DNA of 64,000 nucleotides from GCA-2746605 sp963704835 (GTDB taxonomy: Bacteria; Bacteroidota; Ignavibacteria; Ignavibacteriales; Melioribacteraceae). The notes under the pieces were generated by a model that did no database searches, was not told the DNA's origin, and saw only the letters and a program-made list of their open reading frames with translations. Below, one piece after another: positions 57,321-64,000 of the stretch. A program made the translations under genes and the position numbers. The stretch's first letter is position 1, and each line of letters opens with the position of its first letter. The DNA lies in assembly GCA_963704835.1 (NCBI GenBank), contig CAVPHW010000003.1, positions 248,001 to 312,000 of the forward strand, written 5' to 3'.

Positions 57321-58784
57321 ATGTTTCTTAATACTCTTTTAAATAATATTTCTGCAATACAAGTTATCGGTTCACCCGAGAATACTGATATTTCGAAAAT
57401 TACTATTGATTCTAGAGAAACTAGCAAAGGTTCATTGTTTGTTGCCATTAAAGGTTTTAAGACTGATGGACACAAATATATTGAACAAGCAGTTAGCAAT
57501 AATGTATCGGCAATTGTTATTGAAGAGGAAAATCCAAACATTGACCGATTGTTAAAATCAAATAATATTGTAAAAATATTGGTTGCAAATTCAAGAGTTG
57601 CTTTATCACAATTATCGAATAATTTTTATAACTCACCTTCTTCAAAACTAAATCTAATTGGCATTACCGGTACAAAGGGAAAAACCACAACATCTTATTT
57701 CTTGAAAAATATTTTTGAAATTACGGGATTAAAAAGTGGTTTAATTGGTACAAATAAAAACATGATTGGGTCCAAAGAATTCCCAACAAAACTTACTACA
57801 CCCGAAGCATATGTTATAAATGAATTATTAAATGAAATGGTTTATGAAGGTTGTTCTAACTGCATAATGGAAGTCTCCTCTCACTCAGTTGAATTATATA
57901 GAACGACTCACTTAGATTTTAACGTTGGAGTATTCACTAATATTACTTCAGATCATTTGGATTTTCATGGAACATTTGAGAATTATTTATTGGCTAAGAA
58001 AAAGTTTTTTGACCTTTTAAAACCATCTGCTAAAATAATTTATAATATGGATGATAGTAATCATCAAGCATTATTGAAAGATGCGGTTGCAGAAAAAATA
58101 TCCTACTCCTTAAAAACTGAGGCGGATATAGAAGTAAACAATGTTGAATTCAGTTTAGATGGAACAAAATTTAATTTAAGTTATCAGAATAAAAGTTATA
58201 GTATTGAAACTGGCTTAATTGGATTATTCAATGCTTATAATGCTACCGCCGCTTTTGGTGCTGCAGTCTCTTCAAATATCACCATTGAGAAAGCAATTGA
58301 AGGTATATTTTCTACACCACAGGTTCCAGGACGATTTGAAGTTATCTCCTCAGGAAATAAAAAAGTAATTGTTGATTATTCCCATACAGCAGATAGTTTG
58401 AGCCAAGCTTTAAAGACTATTCAAGTGATTGTTAATAATGATCGGCCAATCTATACAGTTTTTGGATGTGGCGGTGATAGAGATATAACTAAGCGACCAA
58501 TAATGGGTAATATTGCCGTTGAGAATAGCAGTTATGTTTATGTGACTTCCGACAATCCTAGAACTGAGGATCCAAATGCAATTATTACACAAATAACTAA
58601 AGACCTTCCAAAATCCAAATTCAAAATTGTTGAAGAAAGAGAAGAAGCGATAAAAGCTGCCATTGTTGAGAGTGAAGATGATGCTGTAATTTTAATTGCT
58701 GGGAAAGGACATGAGAGCTATCAAGAAATTAATGGAATAAGAAATTACTTCTCCGATAAAGAAGTAGCAAAAAAATATTTATAA
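57321..58784 (+). CDS. murE: UDP-MurNAc-tripeptide synthetase MurE
   Basis: Adds the third stem residue to UDP-MurNAc-L-Ala-D-Glu. It has 487 residues with Mur N-terminal ISKITIDSRETSKGSLFVAIKG, the ATP loop GITGTKGKTTTSYFL, MEVSSHSVELYR, NITSDHLDFHGTFENYLLAKK, and the C-terminal VDYSHTADSL. The amino-acid selector reads DNPRTEDP, the DNPR form that indicates meso-diaminopimelate, so the wall is of the DAP type. It lies in the tight dcw operon, with murF two bases later. Confidence 0.96.
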   Translation: MFLNTLLNNISAIQVIGSPENTDISKITIDSRETSKGSLFVAIKGFKTDGHKYIEQAVSNNVSAIVIEEENPNIDRLLKSNNIVKILVANSRVALSQLSNNFYNSPSSKLNLIGITGTKGKTTTSYFLKNIFEITGLKSGLIGTNKNMIGSKEFPTKLTTPEAYVINELLNEMVYEGCSNCIMEVSSHSVELYRTTHLDFNVGVFTNITSDHLDFHGTFENYLLAKKKFFDLLKPSAKIIYNMDDSNHQALLKDAVAEKISYSLKTEADIEVNNVEFSLDGTKFNLSYQNKSYSIETGLIGLFNAYNATAAFGAAVSSNITIEKAIEGIFSTPQVPGRFEVISSGNKKVIVDYSHTADSLSQALKTIQVIVNNDRPIYTVFGCGGDRDITKRPIMGNIAVENSSYVYVTSDNPRTEDPNAIITQITKDLPKSKFKIVEEREEAIKAAIVESEDDAVILIAGKGHESYQEINGIRNYFSDKEVAKKYL

Positions 58785-58785
58785 T

Positions 58786-60163
58786 ATGAAAATTACTTTA
58801 GAAGACATATTTGGCATTTCAACTGCGGTAATATATAACCCTGATTTATATAAATCGGTGACTTCAGTTTCTATTGACACAAGGAATATTAAAACGAATT
58901 CTCTGTTTGTTGCCATAAAAGGAAAAAACTTTGATGGACACAATTACATTAATGAAGCTATTAAAAAAGGTGCTGCTGCAATAGTTGTAAGCAATAGAAA
59001 ACTTGCTTCATTGGATGAGATTAATGTTCCAATCATTTCTGTTAAAAATACAATTTTTGCATATGGAGAGTTGGCTAATATTTGGAGAAACAAATTTGGT
59101 GGAAAAGTTATTTCAATAACCGGAAGCAACGGCAAGACAACAACAAAAGAAATGGTTTCGCAAATATTATCATCTAGGTACAAAGTTCATAAAACAACAG
59201 CTAATAATAATAATCAAATTGGTGTTCCACTAACAATACTATCAACTCCAAAGAATACTGATTTCTTAATTCTTGAGCATGGAACAAATCATTTTGGTGA
59301 AATTGAATACACCGCCAGAATTGCACAACCGGATTACTCATTGGTTACCAATATTGGTTCATCACACCTTGAATTTTTGGAATCAAAAGAAAAGGTGCTT
59401 GAAGAAAAGATTTCTTTATTTAATCATACAAAAGAAAATGGTTTTGTTTTCTTAAATAATGATGACTTCTCTTTTGCAATCCAAAAGAAAACTCTATAAA
59501 AATGTTATCTCATTTGGATCAAAAGGAAACTCAGATATTAGTGAAACTATTTTGGGTAGTACTTCAGAAGCAAAAGATATAATTGAAATTGTTGGATTGA
59601 ATAAGAAACTAAAATTCTCCTTACCACTTTTAGGTAATGCAAACTCAATAAATATTTTAGCAGCAATTAGTATTGTATTAAAAATTGGACTCCCTAAAAA
59701 AGAAATTATTAACTCAATTAAAAATTTAGAGAATGTTCCTGGTAGACTAAATCAATTTGAATTTAGTAGTTTCTCATTAATTGACGATACTTATAATGCC
59801 AATCCTGAAAGTGTAAAAAATGCAATTGAAGTTATTAAGAAGTTTAGTAAACGAAAAACTAAAATATTAATTCTTGGCGATATGTTTGAGCTCGGGAAAA
59901 ATTCAAGAATATTGCATGAGCAATTAGGAGCTGAAATCGCTAAATCTGGAATTGATAAGCTAATAACCATAGGAAAGCATGCTAAATATTTAAGCCAAAT
60001 AGTAGGTTCTAAGAATGTATCTGCAGTGCACTTTAGTGATAGAGTTAAAATGAATAAATACTTAACAGAAAGTAACATTGATAATGCTGTGGTTTTGGTG
60101 AAAGGTTCGCGTGGAATGAAAATGGAAGAATTTTTAGAAACTCTAAAAAGGAAAGCTGTTTAA
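58786..60163 (+). pseudogene. murF: UDP-MurNAc-tripeptide-D-Ala-D-Ala ligase MurF, one-base frameshift
   Basis: Final cytoplasmic ligase of the stem peptide. Mur domains are clear: VSIDTRNIKTNSLFVAIKG, ATP loop ITGSNGKTTTKEMV, EHGTNHFGEIEYTARI, VPGRLNQFEFSSFSLIDDTYNANPESV, ILGDMFELGKNS and VLVKGSRGMKME. The frame breaks at a run of four A (59488-59491): three A give FAIQKKLYKNVISFGSKGN and a single 458-residue protein, the normal length. Since murF is essential and everything else is intact, the extra A is very probably a sequencing error. The stop overlaps the mraY start. Confidence 0.93.
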
Positions 60164-61272
60164 TGTTATATCATCTATTTAATTACCTAAATGAACTCTA
60201 TGCTCCACCTGGATTTGGAGTTTTTAAATTTCTTTCTTTTAGATCTGCTTTAGCCGCTATTACTGCATTGCTTCTAGCCTTTTTTGTGGGTCCTGGAATT
60301 ATAAGATTTTTAAAAAGAAAGCAAATTGGTGAGACAATAAGGGAACTTGGTCCACAAACACATCAGCTAAAAGCTGGAACACCAACAATGGGTGGAGTAA
60401 TAATAATATTCTCCGTTGTTCTGCCTGTTTTGTTGTGGGCAGATATTAATAGTATGTACATAATTTTAGTTTTAGTTGGTACGCTTTGGTTAGGAATAGT
60501 GGGATTTGTAGATGATTACTTAAAAGTAGTTATGAAAAAATCAAAAGGATTAATTGCTCGATACAAATTATTAGGTCAGGTAATAATAGGTTTAGTTGTA
60601 GGTTGTTCAATTTATTTCTTGCCTGAATTCAGCGAATACAATACCCAAACAACTCTTCCATTTATGAAAAATTTAAATTTCGATTTTTCATATCTCTACA
60701 TTCCAATGGTGATTTTTATTATTACCGCAACCTCAAATGCAGTTAACTTAACTGATGGATTAGATGGTTTAGCAATTGGTTCCATGATCATTGTAATGTT
60801 AGCGGTGGCTATCCTAAGTTATGTAACTGGGAATAAAATTTATGCTGATTATTTAAATGTAATTTACTTACCAGGAGCCGGTGAATTAACCGTATTTATT
60901 GCAGCATTTATCGGTGCTGGTTTGGGTTTCCTTTGGTTTAACTTTTATCCGTCACAAATATTTATGGGTGATACTGGTTCGTTAGCGTTGGGTGGGGCAT
61001 TCGGAATAATTGCCATACTTATAAAAAAAGAATTATTAATACCAATCTTAGGCGGGGTCTTTTTTATTGAAACTCTATCTGTGATTATCCAAAGAGTTTA
61101 CTTTAAATATACTAAGAAGAAAACAGGTGAAGGTAAACGAGTTTTTAAAATGGCTCCATTGCATCACCATTATGAGTTGCTTGGATGGGCGGAACCCAAA
61201 ATTGTAATTAGGTTTTATATCGCTACAATAATTTTTGCAATAATTAGTTTAGCATCATTTAAAGTACGCTAA
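60163..61272 (+). CDS. mraY: Phospho-MurNAc-pentapeptide transferase MraY
   Basis: Integral membrane enzyme of 369 residues making lipid I from UDP-MurNAc-pentapeptide and undecaprenyl phosphate. About ten hydrophobic helices; motifs are GPQTHQLKAGTPTMGG, VGFVDDYLKV (the Asp pair), SNAVNLTDGLDGLAIG, FMGDTGSLALGG and the HHHYELLGWAEPKIVIRF end. The start (ATG 60163) overlaps the murF stop and its stop overlaps the murD start by one base. Confidence 0.97.
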   Translation: MLYHLFNYLNELYAPPGFGVFKFLSFRSALAAITALLLAFFVGPGIIRFLKRKQIGETIRELGPQTHQLKAGTPTMGGVIIIFSVVLPVLLWADINSMYIILVLVGTLWLGIVGFVDDYLKVVMKKSKGLIARYKLLGQVIIGLVVGCSIYFLPEFSEYNTQTTLPFMKNLNFDFSYLYIPMVIFIITATSNAVNLTDGLDGLAIGSMIIVMLAVAILSYVTGNKIYADYLNVIYLPGAGELTVFIAAFIGAGLGFLWFNFYPSQIFMGDTGSLALGGAFGIIAILIKKELLIPILGGVFFIETLSVIIQRVYFKYTKKKTGEGKRVFKMAPLHHHYELLGWAEPKIVIRFYIATIIFAIISLASFKVR

Positions 61273-62618
61273 TGAATATAGAAGGTAAAAAAATAAGTAT
61301 TCTTGGAGCTGTTAGGAGTGGAATCAGCGCTGCAAAACTTGCTAAAGCTAAAGGAGCTATTCCATATGTTTCAGATATGGCAGATACTCCTGAACTGAGA
61401 GACAGTTTAGCTTCACTGGAAAATATTGGTGTTGAGTATGAACTTGGAGTACATTCTGATAAAGTATTTGATTGCGATTTTATAATTACAAGTCCTGGAA
61501 TTCCTTCGGACTCAAAAGTATTGATTGAAGCTAAATCGAGAGGGATTAAAATTATAAGTGAAATTGAGTTTGCATACTGGTTTTGCAAAGGAAGTATTAT
61601 CGCAATAACAGGTACAAATGGTAAAACTACAACTACTTCATTATGTGCACATATTCTCACTTCTGCTGGTATAAAATGCTATGCTGCAGGTAACATTGGT
61701 TTACCTTTTTCAGAAATAGCTTCAAGCATGAATGAAGAAGATTATGTTGCGCTTGAAGTGTCTAGCTTTCAGCTTGATTTTATTGACCGGTTTACCCCAA
61801 ACTTCGCAATTATTTTAAATATTACACCTGATCACCTTGATAGATACGAAAATAGATTTGATTTATATATTAAATCAAAAATGAAAATTGCCAAGAATCA
61901 AAACGAGACTTGCTCTTTAATTTATAATGGTGATGATGAAAATATTCCGGTTGGTTATGTATCCAAAGACATAAACATTTTTGCGTTTTCATTGGATAAA
62001 GGATTAAGCAACGGATGCTTTATTGATGAAGGCTGGATCATATATTCAAATCAAGGAGAGGAAGAGGAAGTTTGTCATATTGATAATTTGTCACTAAAAG
62101 GCGAACATAATTTATTAAATGCTTTGGCTGTTGTTTCTGTTGCTATGCAAATAGGGATTGACAAAGAAGATATTTCAAAGTCTTTGAATAGCTTTAAGGG
62201 TGTTGAACATCGGTTAGAGTTTGTAAAAGAAATTAACGGTATAAAATTTATTAACGATTCCAAAGCAACTAATGTTAACTCTGTTTGGTATGCTTTAAGA
62301 AGCTTTAATGAACCTCTCTTTTTGATTCTTGGTGGTAAGGACAAAGGTAATAATTATAATGAAATTAAGGATGAAGTAAAAAAAAGAGTGAAAAAGATTT
62401 ATGCAATTGGTTCTTCTGCAGAAAAGATTAATGATTTTTTCCACAATATAAAAGAAGTAGAAATTGTTGAGTCACTTAAAAGTGTGGTTGATAGAAGTTT
62501 AGTCGAAGCAGCAAAAGGAGATATTGTTTTATTATCTCCAGCATGCGCAAGCTTTGATATGTTTAAAAATTATGAAGATCGTGGAACGCAATTTAAATCA
62601 ATAGTTAATAGTATATAG
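61272..62618 (+). CDS. murD: UDP-MurNAc-L-alanine:D-glutamate ligase MurD
   Basis: Adds D-Glu to UDP-MurNAc-L-Ala. It has 448 residues: N-terminal KISILGAVRSGISAAKLAKAKG, ATP loop AITGTNGKTTTTSLC, ALEVSSFQLD, LNITPDHLDRYENRFDLYIKSK, the EHRLEFVKEINGIKFINDSKATN motif with the Lys-containing SKATN, LGGKDKGNNY, and LLSPACASFDMFKNYEDRGTQF at the end. It lies between mraY and ftsW with one- to two-base spacing. Confidence 0.97.
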   Translation: MNIEGKKISILGAVRSGISAAKLAKAKGAIPYVSDMADTPELRDSLASLENIGVEYELGVHSDKVFDCDFIITSPGIPSDSKVLIEAKSRGIKIISEIEFAYWFCKGSIIAITGTNGKTTTTSLCAHILTSAGIKCYAAGNIGLPFSEIASSMNEEDYVALEVSSFQLDFIDRFTPNFAIILNITPDHLDRYENRFDLYIKSKMKIAKNQNETCSLIYNGDDENIPVGYVSKDINIFAFSLDKGLSNGCFIDEGWIIYSNQGEEEEVCHIDNLSLKGEHNLLNALAVVSVAMQIGIDKEDISKSLNSFKGVEHRLEFVKEINGIKFINDSKATNVNSVWYALRSFNEPLFLILGGKDKGNNYNEIKDEVKKRVKKIYAIGSSAEKINDFFHNIKEVEIVESLKSVVDRSLVEAAKGDIVLLSPACASFDMFKNYEDRGTQFKSIVNSI

Positions 62619-62619
62619 C

Positions 62620-63696
62620 ATGAAAAATTTATCAAGAATTCTAATTGGTATTGTAATCTTTCTAGTTTTGTTAGGGTCAATTGTAATTTTCTCTGCAAGA
62701 GGATATTCTTTCTTTTTCTCACATATTGGTAAGGTAGCATTTTCAATTGCAGCCTTTATTCTCTTTGCAGTTATCCCTTATAAATCATATAGAAATGTTA
62801 GTAAGTATATGCTGATAGGAATTATTATCGCTCTTGTATATACATTATTTTTGCCGGCTGTTAAAGGTGCTTCTCGCTGGTTAAATTTAGGATTTATAAC
62901 TTTTCAACCTTCTGAGTTTGCAAAAATATTTCTTCTAATTCACTTAGCTGTTTTAATTGAGCAAAAAGGCGAACGTATAAAAGATTTTAACAATGGTTTA
63001 GTTTTCTTACTGTTGTGGATTGGTGGAGTTAGTGGTTTAATTTTTATTCAACCCAATGTAAGCACAACAATTATTGTAATATTTTCTTCATTTATTATGT
63101 TATTTATTGGAGGAGCTCGTATTCCACATATGCTTGCAATTTTGGGGGGAATAGTAATAACAGGCATAGCAGGAGCAATGTCTTTCCCTCATTCGCGACA
63201 AAGAATCTTAACTTTTGTTAGTAGCGTCATTGAAGGAGGTAGCATAAACCTTCAGGTTTTACAATCAAAAATTGCACTTGGAAGTGGTGGATTATTTGGG
63301 TTAGGAATGGGTCAAAGCAAACAGAGTAATCTATTTCTTCCAGAGCCACATAATGATTTTGTGTTTTCTGTAGTGGGAGAAGAACTTGGATTTTTCGGAG
63401 CATTAGCAATTCTTTTAGCATATACGGCAATATTTTTAGTTGGGCTGTTAATCGCAAAAAAAGCTAAAGATGATTTAGGGCAATTACTTGCTTTTGGAAT
63501 ATCATTTACAATAGTGCTTAGCGCATTCATTCATGTTGGAGTTGGTGTTGGTCTTTTGCCAACAACTGGTATTACACTTCCATTTATCAGTTTCGGTGGA
63601 ACTTCAATAATTATTTTTTCAATGTCTTTAGGAATACTAATTAATATTGGAAGGGTAGCTGATAAACATATTCAATTGAGAAGGTCCAGAGCATGA
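62620..63696 (+). CDS. ftsW: Septal peptidoglycan polymerase FtsW (SEDS family)
   Basis: SEDS-family glycosyltransferase of 358 residues with about ten helices that polymerises lipid II at the septum. Signatures are VKGASRWLNLGFITFQPSEFAKI, the FIQPNVSTT region, EPHNDFVFSVVGEELG, and TTGITLPFISFGGTS near the C-terminus. Its position between murD and murG, with ftsI upstream, favours FtsW over RodA. The stop overlaps the murG start (ATGA). Confidence 0.93.
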   Translation: MKNLSRILIGIVIFLVLLGSIVIFSARGYSFFFSHIGKVAFSIAAFILFAVIPYKSYRNVSKYMLIGIIIALVYTLFLPAVKGASRWLNLGFITFQPSEFAKIFLLIHLAVLIEQKGERIKDFNNGLVFLLLWIGGVSGLIFIQPNVSTTIIVIFSSFIMLFIGGARIPHMLAILGGIVITGIAGAMSFPHSRQRILTFVSSVIEGGSINLQVLQSKIALGSGGLFGLGMGQSKQSNLFLPEPHNDFVFSVVGEELGFFGALAILLAYTAIFLVGLLIAKKAKDDLGQLLAFGISFTIVLSAFIHVGVGVGLLPTTGITLPFISFGGTSIIIFSMSLGILINIGRVADKHIQLRRSRA

Positions 63697-64000
63697 GTAA
63701 AAATATTTACAATTTTATTTTTGCCGGCGGCGGAACAGGAGGACATTTGTACCCTGCTGTTGCAGTAGCTGAACAAATTAAGATTATTAAGCCCGAGGCT
63801 AATATTTTATTTGTTGGCACTAAAAATAAAATTGAATCTCGTGTTATTCCACAATTAGGCTATAAGTTTAAGTCAATATGGATAAGCGGATTTTCGAGAA
63901 AGTTAACACTCAAAAATATTTTATTTCCAATAAAATTAATCGTTGGAATGGTTCAGTCTTTTTTTATCAATTTAATTTTCAAGCCTACAGTTGCTGTTGG
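63693..64000 (+). CDS. murG: UDP-GlcNAc transferase MurG (C-terminus outside window)
   Basis: First 102 residues of the enzyme that turns lipid I into lipid II. FAGGGTGGHLYPAVAVAEQI carries the conserved Gly-rich loop, followed by ILFVGTKNKIESRVIPQLGY and WISGFSRK, all typical. The window ends inside the gene. It continues the cluster after ftsW with a four-base overlap. Confidence 0.95.
   Translation, partial: MSKNIYNFIFAGGGTGGHLYPAVAVAEQIKIIKPEANILFVGTKNKIESRVIPQLGYKFKSIWISGFSRKLTLKNILFPIKLIVGMVQSFFINLIFKPTVAV

Noticed and set aside
1..64000. CRISPR arrays, transposases, prophage or toxin-antitoxin modules
   Set aside because: I looked for regular direct repeats, transposase or integrase motifs and phage structural genes on both strands and found none that can be supported.

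Overview
The window is 64 kb of AT-rich bacterial DNA (roughly 30% GC by eye). It is mostly ordinary chromosomal housekeeping sequence from a Gram-negative-type bacterium, and I infer a member of the Bacteroidota/Ignavibacteria group. The support is two TonB-dependent receptors with carboxypeptidase-regulatory-like N-termini, a KdsC relic (LPS), an OmpA-family porin, a DUF4837 lipoprotein, a 31-residue COX24/mS38-like basic protein, the Bacteroidota-type second DnaE, and a complete mraZ-to-murG cluster with a DNPR-type (meso-diaminopimelate) MurE. I see no rRNA operon, CRISPR array, intact insertion sequence or prophage.

Layout. 1-3.8 kb: a PQQ-type sugar dehydrogenase (partial), two thioredoxin-fold proteins behind a near-perfect sigma-54 promoter, EVE, hydrolase and DUF192 genes. 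3.8-7 kb: an addB-like nuclease gene with two frameshifts. 7.1-12.3 kb: greA, tilS, hpt, ftsH (frameshifted) and a SEC59/DGK1-type membrane enzyme. 12.4-18.5 kb: DUF4837 lipoprotein, truA, DUF2231, a beta-barrel, a crotonase, a degenerate YibQ-like protein and a non-catalytic M16 peptidase homologue. 18.6-30.2 kb: a damaged segment whose genes are recognisable but broken by many indels and stops: an OmpA protein with two C-terminal domains, a 5'-truncated dnaE, kdsC, two paralogous TonB receptors and a nucleotide pyrophosphatase. 30.2-33.8 kb: a catalytic M16 peptidase, YajQ and three look-alike small membrane proteins. 33.8-36.7 kb: pyrR-pyrB-pyrC behind a PyrR-type attenuator. 37-45.3 kb: an Fn3 lipoprotein with a possible sigma-54 promoter, a very large NtrY-like kinase and addA. 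45.4-53 kb: exported PepF, an IMPDH-family enzyme, TPR proteins, HU, the mS38-like peptide, tRNA-Thr and a tandem adenylate kinase. 53.6-64 kb: the division/peptidoglycan cluster mraZ, rsmH, ftsL, ftsI, murE, murF (frameshifted), mraY, murD, ftsW, murG (cut by the window end).

Sequence quality. Single-base indels break ftsH and murF, which are normally essential, and each is repaired by changing one base. The 19-29 kb segment carries far more. I read most of this as consensus or assembly error rather than biology, so the broken genes should be reconstructed before drawing conclusions.

Most interesting biology: the sigma-54 promoter candidates plus an oversized NtrY kinase; intrinsic terminators that abut the next start codon, sometimes with the ribosome binding site inside the hairpin; the PyrR attenuator; the trio of small two-helix membrane proteins; the fused adenylate kinase with a degenerate second half; a YibQ-fold protein that appears to have lost its metal site; and a 24-bp SOS-like palindrome beside a truncated dnaE.
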